DNA of 60,000 bases from positions 11,280,499-11,340,498 of the forward strand of contig NC_092565.1 in NCBI RefSeq assembly GCF_037975245.1, given 5' to 3'. Positions 11,961-22,253 of this stretch are shown here, piece after piece. A model generated the notes under the pieces. It was given only the letters and a program-made list of their open reading frames with translations. It ran no database searches and had not been told where the DNA came from. The position numbers and the translations under genes are program-made. This DNA comes from Apostichopus japonicus. Its lineage: Eukaryota; Echinodermata; Holothuroidea; Aspidochirotida; Stichopodidae. How positions within the stretch are numbered: the stretch's first letter is position 1; each line of letters opens with the position of its first letter.

Positions 11961-13879
11961 TTGATGTCTGGGTGGGAGAGAGTTCCCTGTCTCTGGGACA
12001 GTAGGTGGGGCTTGTCCGGTAGACTCACTGGGACGTCCATGAGGAGTTGGGGGATCTCGGCGAACCAGGGTCTGCGAGGCCAGAACGGTGCTATTAGTGT
12101 GAACCTGCCCTTGGAGTTCCGAATTTTCCTGAGGACTTGTCCGATCATACATAGCGGCGGGAAGATGTACGCATCCATGTGGTCCCAGGAGAGGGACATT
12201 GCGTCCGTGTGGTAGGCCAGGGGGTGGAATCGTCTGGAACAGAAGGTCTGGAGTTTGTTGTTCTTGTGTGTTGCGAACAGGTCTATCGTGGGCCTGCCGA
12301 AGATCGAAAAGATTCTGTCGCAAGTCTCCTGTTCCAGAGACCATTCGTTGGGGTCTATATGCCCCCTGGATAGGGCGTCCGCCATCACGTTGAGCTTGCC
12401 TGCGATGTGCGAAGCCCTTAGGATCGTGCCGGAGTCCTCGGCCGCTGTTATCACCTCCCACGCGAGTCGGCACAGTCTCTCTGAGCGGGTGCCCCCCTGC
12501 CGATTGATGTAGGCCACCACTGTCGTGTTGTCGGTGAAGATTGTGGTTATCGTTCCCTGTACGTGGTCGTTGAAAGCTTCCAGGGCTCTTTTGACCGCCA
12601 TCATCTCCAGGATGTTGAAGTGGAGAGATGTTTCTGTTTGGGACCACGTCCCCCATGCTGTGCGATTGCTCCAGTGAGCTCCCCATCCGGACAGTGACGC
12701 GTCCGTCGTTATCGATGTCATTGGTAGCTGTATCGCAAAGGGTACCCCTGAACTCCAGTTGTTTGGGTCGAGCCACCATCGAAAGTGTTGTGTGACCTCC
12801 TCTGACCTGTAGATGAGCGTTGTTTTGTCTGGGTCTGTAGGGTCTGCGGACCTCAGCAGGTGCAGTTGCAGAGGTCGCATGTGTAGCCTGCACAGTCTCA
12901 CTATATCGACGAGGCTGGCCATGAGTCCCAGGGCCCGGAGCCATGTCCCCGTTGGTGACCCCCGGTGTGCCAAGATCTGTTGTGTGGTCGCCTTGACTGC
13001 CGCGACTCTTTCTTCTGAGGGTCGGGCTACCCCGGTGGTGAAGTCCAGTATGGCCCCGAGGAACTGGATCGTCTGGGAGGGTGATAGCCGTGATTTCTTC
13101 TGGTTCACGATCCAGCCCAGTTCTTGAAGGGTCTGGAGCGTTTTGTGGACGTTGTTGGTTGCTTCCGACAGACTGTTCCCTACTACCAACCAGTCGTCTA
13201 GATATACGTAGAGGGTGACCCCTCTTTTTCTGAGGTAGGCGACTACTGCTCCCGCGACTCTCGTGAAGGTTCTGGGAGCCGTGGCTAGGCCGAATGGGAG
13301 CGCCCGGAACTGGTAGTCTTGTTCTGCGTACCGGAACGCTAGGAATCGTCGGTGTTCTTTGTGTATCAAGATGTGCAGGTAGGCGTCCCGTAAGTCTACG
13401 GTCGCCGCCCACATGCCCTTTCTGAGTAGGGGTAATATTAAGTTTAAGGTCTCCATACGGAAGTGTTTTGGTCTGATGTGTTTTGTGTTCAGGGGTTTTA
13501 GGTTTAGAATGGGACGCCAGGTGCCGTCCCGTTTTTTGGTCAGAAAAAAGGAGGACCGGAAGAGTGGTCCCGTCTCTTCCGGAACTCTTGTAATTGCCTG
13601 CTTGGCCAGCAGGGCCAGAATTTCCCCTTCTAGGGCTAAGCGTTTGACGGGGTCCGTGGGTGTGAGTGTCTGCCTTCCTCCGCCCCCGAAAGGTGGGCTG
13701 GAGGAGAATTCTATTTTGTACCCGTGTTTGACTGTGTCCAACACCCACTTGTCCCCGCCAATAAATTCCCATTGCTGGGAGAAGTTTGTTAGTCTCCCCC
13801 CCACCGGCGGAATGGCCGCGGTGAGGTGGGCACCCCTAGGGCTGGGCGGCGAACGCTGGTCGATTGGAGGAGCGGTCAC
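11774..13879 (-). CDS. DIRS reverse transcriptase / RNase H / methyltransferase-like polyprotein
   Basis: 701 residues. The reverse transcriptase spans about 95-285, with VDLRDAY (catalytic Asp162) and YVYLDDW (Asp228-229), the YLDD form typical of DIRS. RNase H spans about 388-505, with Asp393 (TTDAS), Glu425 (LEMMA), Asp450 (TDNTT) and Asp501 (MADALSR). The C-terminal region, about 525-610, includes PTIDLFATHKNNK, AYIFPPLCMIG and APFWPRRPW. It matches the extra domain of DIRS elements that has been compared with DNA adenine methyltransferases; assignment to that fold is from memory. The ATG at 13879 lies 44 nt inside the end of the Gag-like ORF, in the +1 frame. No stop or frameshift interrupts it. 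Confidence 0.95.
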   Translation of the reverse strand: MTAPPIDQRSPPSPRGAHLTAAIPPVGGRLTNFSQQWEFIGGDKWVLDTVKHGYKIEFSSSPPFGGGGRQTLTPTDPVKRLALEGEILALLAKQAITRVPEETGPLFRSSFFLTKKRDGTWRPILNLKPLNTKHIRPKHFRMETLNLILPLLRKGMWAATVDLRDAYLHILIHKEHRRFLAFRYAEQDYQFRALPFGLATAPRTFTRVAGAVVAYLRKRGVTLYVYLDDWLVVGNSLSEATNNVHKTLQTLQELGWIVNQKKSRLSPSQTIQFLGAILDFTTGVARPSEERVAAVKATTQQILAHRGSPTGTWLRALGLMASLVDIVRLCRLHMRPLQLHLLRSADPTDPDKTTLIYRSEEVTQHFRWWLDPNNWSSGVPFAIQLPMTSITTDASLSGWGAHWSNRTAWGTWSQTETSLHFNILEMMAVKRALEAFNDHVQGTITTIFTDNTTVVAYINRQGGTRSERLCRLAWEVITAAEDSGTILRASHIAGKLNVMADALSRGHIDPNEWSLEQETCDRIFSIFGRPTIDLFATHKNNKLQTFCSRRFHPLAYHTDAMSLSWDHMDAYIFPPLCMIGQVLRKIRNSKGRFTLIAPFWPRRPWFAEIPQLLMDVPVSLPDKPHLLSQRQGTLSHPDIKGLQLVAWRLSGLPYDREAFQKQLPRWQPTLEGERPQRLTIPVCGSSTNGADRDRYCCLLPL

Positions 13880-15902
13880 TGTCCCGTCTGGTCGACGTGG
13901 AGCCTCTGCCTCCTCTGGGGGCCCAGGGGCGGGTTGGACGGAAGGCTGCCCCCCGGCTTCGGCCTCTGAGAGCTCCTCTGCTCATAGATTTGGCGGGTGC
14001 TGCTCTCGTTCCCCTAGGTGCTCTGCTCTCCCTCGGGCGGAAGGGTCTGGTTCTCTGGGTAGGTGGGGGTCGGAATTCTGATTTGGCCAGAGTCTCCCTT
14101 CGGGCTACCTCTTCCTGGAGTTTCTTTTGGAAGCAGCCCGCAAAAAGGTCTTCCCCGAGGATTGGTAGTTCCAGCATTCTGTCCTTCGCCTCCGTCGAAG
14201 GCCAATGGATGGCGGAGACGATGTTTTGTCTACGGGCCTTAACGGACCTGGTAGCGACCCTTGCAAATTGATCGTACGCGAGTCTGACGAGGGGGCCCAG
14301 CAGCAGGAGGAGCTGGCCCGCTTCGTCCCTGGATACTTGGCCGCTGTCCTCAGGGAGCTGTTGGTGGTGTCGCATAAGGACTTCGGCTGATAGCATTAGT
14401 ACCGATGCGAACTTCATGCCCGAACGGGCTGCCATGTCCACCTCTACCAAAAGCTCTTCTAGCTTCCTCTGGTCCGGGGTCTTGAACACGTGTGTGGATG
14501 AGGCCCCTTGTTCGGCTTTTAATCTCTCCTTGGCCTCCTGGGGAATGGTTGGGCATCTGAATAGATCCTTCCATGCCTCGTCAGGTACCCTGACCGCTCT
14601 ATCTGCCCTGGCCGGGAAGGCCGTCCACTTGGTCTTGTTGGCAATGGCCTCAAATCTGTCATAACAGGTTGCGTCTACTGGTATGGTAGTTTTGGGCTTA
14701 TATGACGCTTCGCCGGTCGCCGTCAATTTTGATACCCGGCCCGCCTTCTGCGGTTGCGTCTCGGGTTCCTCGAACCCCAGGTGTCGCCTGAATATGTCTG
14801 CCGCCCGTGTTATTAGCTCCTGTGGGAGGGCTCCTCCTGTCACGGGTGCTTCCTCCGGTTCGTAATTGTGACCAAAGCTGTCCTCCATAGGATCGTAGTC
14901 GAGAGGATCTGGATCTATGGGCTCCCCTTCGTCCTCCAAGCCGGAAAGATTCACCGACGCTCTGCAATCTAGAGCGTCCGGGTCCGGGGCCGGTTGCGGG
15001 GCCATGGTCGATACGGGGCTGGTAGGGCCCGGTGCCACGTCGGCTACCGTGGACGTCCTTTGCTCCAGCAGGGGCCGTAGCAGGCCGGTGAGTTTGGAAA
15101 GCCAAGCTGGTTCCTCTTCCTGACGCCGTCTCGGGGACCGGCGCCTCCTCTTGGATCTTCTGTATCCATCGTCGGAAGAGTCCGAGGACTCGTCGGAGAT
15201 TGGAGAGTATCTCTTCCTCTCTCTACGTCTTGGGGATCTTGTATGCGACCCCGATCTCTCCCTTCTGGGTCGGCGGGAGGACTCTCTCTCCCTACTTTCT
15301 CGGGCCGGGATCTCCGTCGGAACCCGCCTCTCCGGCTCCCTGTCCGGCTCCCTGGAACGGGACCGGCTCCGTCTCCGCGTCCCCTCGGTTGCTCTCTCTT
15401 TAGGACCCGAGCCTCCCACGGCCGGGGGGCCGCGCTCTGTGGGTCTGTTTAGCTGCGGCCCGGACTGAGACGGAGTCTCCAGCCCGGCCGAGCTGTGCCT
15501 CTGCTTTGGAGGTCTTTTCCTGGCAGGAGCCTTGCCTTTGCTCCTGCCCTTCCCTCTGGCCGTAACTGATCCGGACGTAGCCGGGGCCGTTAGGGGAATT
15601 CTTTCTCTTTCTCTTTCCTCTCTCTCTACCTCTCCCTCCTCCTCTCTATCTCCCGTTATTCCTGGAACCTCCGGCGCCCCGATTGCGCTCGGGATCGAGT
15701 CCAGCCTTCCCTGGAGCTTGCTACGTAAGCCCTCAAGCCACAGGTCGATGTCCTGCCACTGAGCTGGTGTAAACTTAATACACACCAGGCAGGGGTCTCG
15801 TCGAGTGCAGGATCTGCATTTTGGACAAAGGTCGTGTTCGTCCCAGGCTCTGCCTGGGCGAAACATAGAGCAGTTGATGCACTTCAATGGATTGCGTGAC
15901 AT
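13836..15902 (-). CDS. DIRS Gag-like protein
   Basis: 688 residues, first ORF of the element. The N-terminus has a compact Cys cluster (C8, C11, C26, C29, C32, C38, C41; CxxC pairs) suited to zinc binding. Residues about 150-260 are very rich in Arg/Ser/Glu with RS-like repeats, then comes an acidic stretch. A conserved-looking helical region lies at about 405-610 (CYDRFEAIANKTKW, LPILGEDLFAGCFQKKLQ). The C-terminus is Arg/Gly-rich and probably binds nucleic acid. By position and composition it is the structural protein, although sequence similarity to other Gags is weak. It ends in UAG followed by GGG, and the same frame then runs open into the recombinase, so stop readthrough would give a Gag-YR fusion; this is speculative. 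Confidence 0.85.
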   Translation of the reverse strand: MSRNPLKCINCSMFRPGRAWDEHDLCPKCRSCTRRDPCLVCIKFTPAQWQDIDLWLEGLRSKLQGRLDSIPSAIGAPEVPGITGDREEEGEVEREERERERIPLTAPATSGSVTARGKGRSKGKAPARKRPPKQRHSSAGLETPSQSGPQLNRPTERGPPAVGGSGPKERATEGTRRRSRSRSREPDREPERRVPTEIPARESRERESSRRPRRERSGSHTRSPRRRERKRYSPISDESSDSSDDGYRRSKRRRRSPRRRQEEEPAWLSKLTGLLRPLLEQRTSTVADVAPGPTSPVSTMAPQPAPDPDALDCRASVNLSGLEDEGEPIDPDPLDYDPMEDSFGHNYEPEEAPVTGGALPQELITRAADIFRRHLGFEEPETQPQKAGRVSKLTATGEASYKPKTTIPVDATCYDRFEAIANKTKWTAFPARADRAVRVPDEAWKDLFRCPTIPQEAKERLKAEQGASSTHVFKTPDQRKLEELLVEVDMAARSGMKFASVLMLSAEVLMRHHQQLPEDSGQVSRDEAGQLLLLLGPLVRLAYDQFARVATRSVKARRQNIVSAIHWPSTEAKDRMLELPILGEDLFAGCFQKKLQEEVARRETLAKSEFRPPPTQRTRPFRPRESRAPRGTRAAPAKSMSRGALRGRSRGAAFRPTRPWAPRGGRGSTSTRRDSDRSSNRPAFAAQP

Positions 15903-16494
15903 GCTGAATAACCGGATTAAGGAAGATTACTTCTTAGTGATAAATGAACAACAATAGAAGCTTAACGTAAGAGGGGAGAACTAGGGAGGGAATTAGGCTT
16001 AGGTGGAGCGTAGCGTAACCTAGCAACGGTAAACAAGGTAACGCTACGGGGTGGCCTAACATGAAAATGCAAGCTGAAACAAAAATGAGAGAGCGAGAAA
16101 TACATACGAAAAGAGTGAATATAAGTGAGCAATATGAATCCCCAAAAGGGGGACGAGAGAAACTAATTGGGGGAAGAAGCTAGTAAACAAGCTAAGAAAA
16201 CACAATAACAACAACACGCTTTAGCGTGGGGAGGAAAAGGGCGGGAACCTAGGCAGTTTCGCGGAACTGCTAACCCCGCCGCAAACCAACCCGAGGAGGA
16301 AACGCACTACGAAAACAGTCCCCAAAACCCTCCCTTTTTGATAAAAAGGATACTTATCGGTCAGGAAAGGACTGTCAAACTTCTAAAGATCCGAAGCTAA
16401 AAAACTTCCGGCGATCGTCGAAGAAAACCAAGACAATTTTCCAAGGAAACTATCCACAAGAAAAATATGCGTGTAGGCACTTGGAATGGTAGAA

Positions 16495-16634
16495 TGAAAA
16501 AGGAGGAGGGACCGGAAGGGGGGTCCGGTCATAGAGGGCGCACAGTGTTATTTATTTACCAGGACTTTATAGGCACGGTAGAATGAGGTGCTAAGGTTGT
16601 GAGGAGACAGGTAAGCGAGGAGCGAAGTAAATAT
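16495..16634. repeat. DIRS right inverted terminal repeat
   Basis: Positions 16499-16616 are identical, inverted, to 10186-10303. Positions 16617-16634 are the end-specific tip, finishing in TAT at 16632-16634. Read outward (plus strand) it carries GAGACAG|GTAAGC, a consensus splice donor. The element's promoter should lie in or near this repeat, but I see no unambiguous core motif. Confidence 0.92.
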
Positions 16635-17298
16635 AGAGGAACCGGAACACCAAGGCTGTTTTCCCAATGTCCACTGTTGCTAATATACAATTGACAAGCT
16701 GTTACACAAGCTAAACTAGGGATTAGACTGCAGGACCTACATTATTAAATTGTAGATTATACAACCTAGTGACATACACTATTGCTACAAACAGAATGAA
16801 TGATACTCAGAATAACATTTATTTTGCTGTTTTTCTAAAGTTCTTGCACTCATATGGTAACGCTGTGTTAGGACGTGTACAGAGTACAGATTTTATATAA
16901 GGACACAGGTGTACATTTCATGTGCGTAGTGATGTAAACTTACATTTGAAGGTCTTTCATAAACCTACCTGTACCCAAACATGCTGGAAATATTTGAAGT
17001 ACTGTAATTATTTCTCATACTGTACATTCAAACTTCAACCACCATTTTATTGCTTAACTCGCAGCATTTTCTTTGACACAATGCATTGTCTATAAATATT
17101 TGACGGTTGTCAATATCCAAGAATAGTTTTGGGAGACAGCAGCTCCAGGAAAATACCTTTGATTTTTTCTCTTTTTTAGCAGATCGAAATTTGGGGCTAG
17201 TCCAAATGACCTCCCATTGCATGAGAAGGAGCATGCCATTAAAACAAAAGGGGGTCTTGACAATACACAAGAAAACATCATGTGAGAACACATTACTC
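16635..17298. other. non-coding flank right of the DIRS insertion
   Basis: AT-rich sequence resuming at AGAGGAACC directly after the element. No exon seen. Confidence 0.4.
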
Positions 17299-18312
17299 AT
17301 AACTCATAGATCTGTACTCATACTGGTACTCATTCTCAAGGATCTGTACTCAAACTGGTACTCATTCTCAAGGATCTATACTCATACTGGTACTCATTCT
17401 CATGGATCTGTACTCATACTGGTACTCATTCTCAAGGATCTATACTCATACTGGTACTCACTCTCATGCATCTGTACTCATACTGGTACTCATTCTCATG
17501 CATCTGAACTCATACTGGTACTCATTCTCATGCATCTGTACTCATACTGGTATGCACACTCATGATCTGTACTCATACTGGTACCATTACTCACTCTCAA
17601 GGATCAATACTCATACTGGTACTCATTCTCATGAATCTATACTCATACTGTTATTCATTCTCATGCATCTGTACTCATACTGGTACTCATTCTCAAGGAT
17701 CTGTACTCATACTGGTACTCATTCTCAAGGATCTGTACTCATACTGGTACTCATTCTCATGGATCTGTACTCATACTGGTACTCATTCTCAAGGATCTAT
17801 ACTCATACTGGTACTCACTCTCATGCATCTGTACTCATACTGGTACTCATTCTCATGCATCTGAACTCATACTGGTACTCATTCTCATGCATCTGTACTC
17901 ATACTGGTATGCACACTCATGATCTGTACTCATACTGGTACCACTACTCACTCTCAAGGATCAATACTCATACTGGTACTCATTCTCATGAATCTATACT
18001 CATACTGTTATTCATTCTCATGCATCTGTACTCATACTGGTACTCATTCTCAAGGATCTGTACTCATACTGGTACTCATTCTCAAGGATCTGTACATATA
18101 CTGGTACTCCCTCTCATGGATCTGTACTCATACTGGTACTCACTCTCATGAATCTATACTCAAACTGGTACTCATTCTCATGCATCTGTTCTCATACTGG
18201 TAGTCATTCTCATGCATCTGTTCTCATACTGGTACCCTTTGTCAAGGATCTGTACTCATACTGGTACTCACTCTCATGAATCTGTACTCATTCTCATGGA
18301 CCTGTGTGCATG
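17299..18312. repeat. minisatellite of about 32-bp units with a 357-bp higher-order period
   Basis: Units of the form ATCTGTACTCATACTGGTAC plus TCATTCTCA(AG/TG)G repeat about 30 times. Variant units recur in the same order 357 bp apart (compare 17401 onward with 17758 onward), so a block of about 11 units was itself duplicated. The long plus-strand frame (17402-18151) is a by-product of the repeat, with Tyr-Ser-Tyr-Trp and Thr-His runs, and is not a gene. Confidence 0.93.
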
Positions 18313-19639
18313 TTATTCCTCACTACCCAACTCTACTCCACCCCGCCTAATCATAGAGGGGTTTAGGAATGACCATATAAAAATACTAAACTACTTTACA
18401 TTGCAGGAAGGATAGGCTTGACCCTGGCTTAATTATCCTACCAAGTAGGCTCTTCTAAATCTGTTTGTGTGTACTGTTGTAATTCCCAACTATAAACACT
18501 TCCCACTCACTTTCATCCTCCTCCAGACACTTTGATAAGGTCCAGCTGTTGTAATCAGAGAGGAGGATAAACCAGCAAGCATTTGATTGAATGACCTTTT
18601 GATTGACAGGATCTGAATTGTATCTTTGATATGAACAATATCGCCTGTCAAAAATAGTCAAGGTACCATTAATCTTGTTTCTCTCAGCAACTCACAATGT
18701 CCTCCTGATCAAATTTCCAAACAGAGTTCTACTTGGCTTTTGTTGTCCAAACTGTCTCCCTTGCTACTTGCTGCTGCTATGTCACAGTTGAGACTAGACA
18801 TGTGATGCCCTGTGTATTAAGATTTGTCTGTAGTTTAAACAGTAAGACAACATTCTAGGGCCCTTTATTTATTATGAACATGAGCAAAGGCATAGAGAGT
18901 ATTTACTGTCAGCTATAAGGAACATCACCATGTAAGAACTGGGGATAATAATTTATTCTGGTTTGCATATCAAAAGTGTGAAGCAAAATGCTCTAAAATT
19001 GCCATACAAGTGAAAAATTATATAGCAGTTACACATAAATCGGAGCATTTTATTAGAGACAGAGTCCAGTCTTCAAGACTAAGGACAGAAACCATTTCAA
19101 TACTAATTTTTTCCCCCCTGCTAAGGAGACAAATGACATTTAACTTTTAAAAGGAACTTGACTTCATTTTGATCAATCCTGCCATATAATGTTCATGCAT
19201 ACAGATGGATACACATTCATTCCGTGAAACATGCTCTCGGATAAACAGTCTATCCAATGATCTTGAAAATAGCAATCCTAGACAAGAGGTAACGCATTAC
19301 ACCCAGCTGAAATGTTTGTTTACTTCGGACAGATACTGTTATTAGATGCACCCCTCGATCTAAAAGTCTAACAGATCTGGTCTCTCACAACTCTCTCTTG
19401 GTTGCAACCATTTAAATTCTCCCAACAAGCAAGTTAAGTTATCACTGTACTTATTAATTTACACAAACAGGGAAACTTTGTGTCCAGACAACCTGTCGTA
19501 ACAGACCTCGTTATCATTAGCAATACTTTTGAACAGTCTGGCTGACCATCATCATCATCCAACAGTGTGACTCTGCTAGACGAAAGTTAAAATTTAGCTA
19601 CCCCTTCGTTTTCTTTAATCTTTTCATTAAATGGCTCTG
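18313..19639. other. non-coding, no gene recognised
   Basis: AT-rich sequence with no supported exon, RNA gene or element. Confidence 0.4.
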
Positions 19640-20290
19640 TTGCATCAAAAGGTACAACATAAACACATTAAATATTCTTAGTTTTGGTTAAATTAGTAAA
19701 GGGAACTACTGATCAACCAACCAAAGCATCTATAGACTTAAACAAACCTATACTCACAGTAGTTACTCTACATCTTCAATGCTGCTCGGTGTACGAAGAA
19801 GATTCTCATAAAACAACACATATACACATTATATATTCTTAGTTTTGGTTAAATTAGTAAAGGGAACTACTGATCAACCAACCAAAGCATCTATAGACTT
19901 AAATCTATACTTACAGTAGTTACTCTACATCTCCAATGTTGCTCTATGTACGTAGATGATTCTCATAAAAAACACATATACACATTATATATTCTTAGTT
20001 TTGGTTAAATTAGTAAAGGGAACTACTGATCAACCAACCAAAGCATCTATAGACTTAAACAAACCTATACTTACAGTAACTTTACTCTACATCTCCAATG
20101 CTGCTCTATGTACGTAGATGATTCTCATAAAACAACACATATATGCACATTATATAATCTTAGTTTGGTTAAATTAGTAAAGGGAACTACTGATCAACCA
20201 ACCAAAGCATCTATAGACTTAAACAAACCTATACTTACAGTTACTGAACGTCTCCAATACTGCTCCTATGTACGTGGAAAGTTCTCAGAA
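19640..20290. repeat. four tandem copies of a unit of about 160 bp
   Basis: Copies are anchored by TTTGGTTAAATTAGTAAAGG near 19683, 19844, 20000 and 20164. Each also contains TCAACCAACCAAAGCATCTA and a downstream TGTACGTAGATGATTCTC-type block. The spacing of 156-165 bp reflects small indels such as the presence or absence of AAACAAACC. Confidence 0.92.
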
Positions 20291-22082
20291 AAGTGCTACA
20301 TCCCTTAACAGTTCCTCACACAAAATGAATAAAAAAGAGTGAGTAGTAAACAAAGAATTACCGTAGGTGTTCTTACTTGTTTATTCTGTAAACCTGCATT
20401 GCCAAAAGTGACTAATTGATCCTAATCCTCTACTATAGGCCCACGGAAACCACACAGGGTAAATGAGAGGACAGCGGCTGCTAAGTACACACCATAGCAG
20501 GGAGAATTGATAGGGTCACTAGAGATCCAACAGGTTTTTAAATGGTTTGAGAAACCCTCAGGCATGTGTGAGCAAACAAAGGTTCCCTGTTATCTGGTCT
20601 TCAAGTTTCTCACTAAATAGCAAAGCAACTAATTTGATCAAACAGCTCTTTGTTTTCGGGTACGATGTTTACTTGTTTGCAGTGCAATAATGTGAGACCT
20701 CAAGATTGCTTTTAAGCAGCCCAGAGTCCACCACAGTGAGTAATTTTTTAGGATGGCAGCACAGGAGGTCCTCAAAAGATTTCTTAAGGTTTTTTACAAA
20801 GCTTTCGCTAATGCCTTTGTCATTCTTATACCTATCAAGGACACAACTAACACAAGATTACATTACTGGGCAGCAGACATCACAGAGAATAAACTGATTT
20901 TTGTCAGCCATTGTGTACGATAAAATCAGTGTAAATCCTACAAATCCCATACAAATTAGAAAATACCAAATCTTATAATGACAAAATTGTAAAACTAATT
21001 AAGAGTGTTAAGTGACATTTCTTTGGTTTTACATAGTTCTAGTTGACCACAATTAAAGGCTCTGTGACAGAAACAAAATTATATCTTGAATGCAAGGATA
21101 TAATTACTCGATTAGTCTTCATCCAGAGTTGTCTTTAAAAGGTAATCCAGGGAAGAATGAGTCATATATAGGACCTTAGAATCGTTAGTGAAGCAACTTA
21201 GCAGTTACACTTGTTCGTACCTCAACTTTAGATTCTTTTTTCCCCTGCTTTTTCTGCTCTTAAAAACGTGGATGTGCATTCTAACTCTTCGTCAAATCTT
21301 TTGCACTTTTGCTGAAATTATGTGATATCATTCAAAATGGGATTCAAGCTGACCGCTGCGTCTGATTAAAGTCACAACAAACTCCTCTATTTTGTCAACA
21401 ACCGAACATTTATGAATCACCCCATGTTAAAGACTTAAGATTATTGTTGATGCCTTCCTTCTTAATTTGTTTAGTTTTAAGTGGAAAAATCTTTAAAAAA
21501 TGATTTTCATACAATTAAAAAATAAATAAATAAATAAAACAGCATGTAATTTTTTTTCTGTATTTATATACCCAGTACAGAGGACACTTAGTTTATGATC
21601 ACATAACTATGTAGACGTTTGTTATTGACTGAAAGAAAAATAAATGAATGAATATAATGAAACCTACATTTCAGCATTAATCCCACGTCAAACACACACA
21701 TATATCAGGAATTTTCACCAAACTTTCACCAGGCATTTCATAACGACATTGGGGACCAAAATTCAAACCATTGCAAATGGTAAAAAAAAAGAAAGAGAAG
21801 ACAACTTTAAGTTTGTGGGACACAAAAATTTCCTGTATTGGACTAAGCTGTTAGTTACCATTTACTAACGGGCTCAGCCAAATGAATGTAACCGAAGAAA
21901 TCCCTTCAGTTGAGGGGTTTGTAATTATGTGTGATTAATACACAGCTTGTATCAATATTTTCAAACTTGCTTATTTTAAAATGGAGCTTCAAGACTGATC
22001 AGGGGTTATAACCGTATATTGTAGCAGAGTTATCACATAGCTCCGAACGAATTGAGGATTGGAAACATTCCACACACAAACA
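20291..22082. other. non-coding, no gene recognised
   Basis: AT-rich sequence, including an (AAAT)n stretch near 21521-21538. No exon or transposon end supported. Confidence 0.4.
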
Positions 22083-22253
22083 GACGTCTAGGTACTTTGG
22101 GTGGTAGAATGAGATGGAAGGGTATTGACGGGAGTGGTCCTGACATAATGTTACAAGGTTAACAGTTCGTTCTAGGCAATAAAACATCATAACAACATTA
22201 ATTCCAGAGATATAAGATTGTGGGGAGACAGGTAAGCGAGGAACGAAGTAAAC
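22083..22253. mobile_element. diverged DIRS terminal-repeat fragment
   Basis: Resembles the right end of the 10-16 kb element at both of its edges. The inner edge has CTAGGTACTTTGGGTGGTAG and AATGA (compare 16478-16496). The outer edge has GGAGACAGGTAAGCGAGGAA then CGAAGTAAACAT (compare 16604-16634). The middle is largely unalignable by eye. No coding sequence adjoins it, so it is a solo end or a short non-autonomous relative. Confidence 0.65.

Larger units (their letters stand above)
10146..16634 (-). mobile_element. complete DIRS-type tyrosine-recombinase retrotransposon
   Basis: A 6.49-kb element with sense strand minus. In sense order it has: an inverted terminal repeat, a leader of about 600 nt, a Gag-like ORF, an RT/RNase H/methyltransferase-like ORF, a tyrosine recombinase ORF, an internal complementary region (ICR), about 470 nt of non-coding sequence and the second terminal repeat. 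DIRS elements are copied through a circular intermediate and integrate by a tyrosine recombinase rather than a DDE integrase, so they make no target duplication. The inner 118 bp of the two terminal repeats are identical in inverted orientation (10186-10303 and 16499-16616). The outer tips differ, and the ICR carries exact complements of both. All three frames are open with catalytic motifs present, which suggests a recent and possibly still competent copy. Confidence 0.95.

Noticed and set aside
13413-15762. Several plus-strand open frames of 60-222 codons opposite the DIRS genes
   Set aside because: GC-rich antisense shadows of the Gag-like and RT ORFs with no motifs of their own.
17402-18151. 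Plus-strand open frame of 249 codons rich in Tyr, Ser, Trp, Thr and His
   Set aside because: It is the 32-bp minisatellite translated; overlapping frames are equally open and it tracks the repeat exactly.
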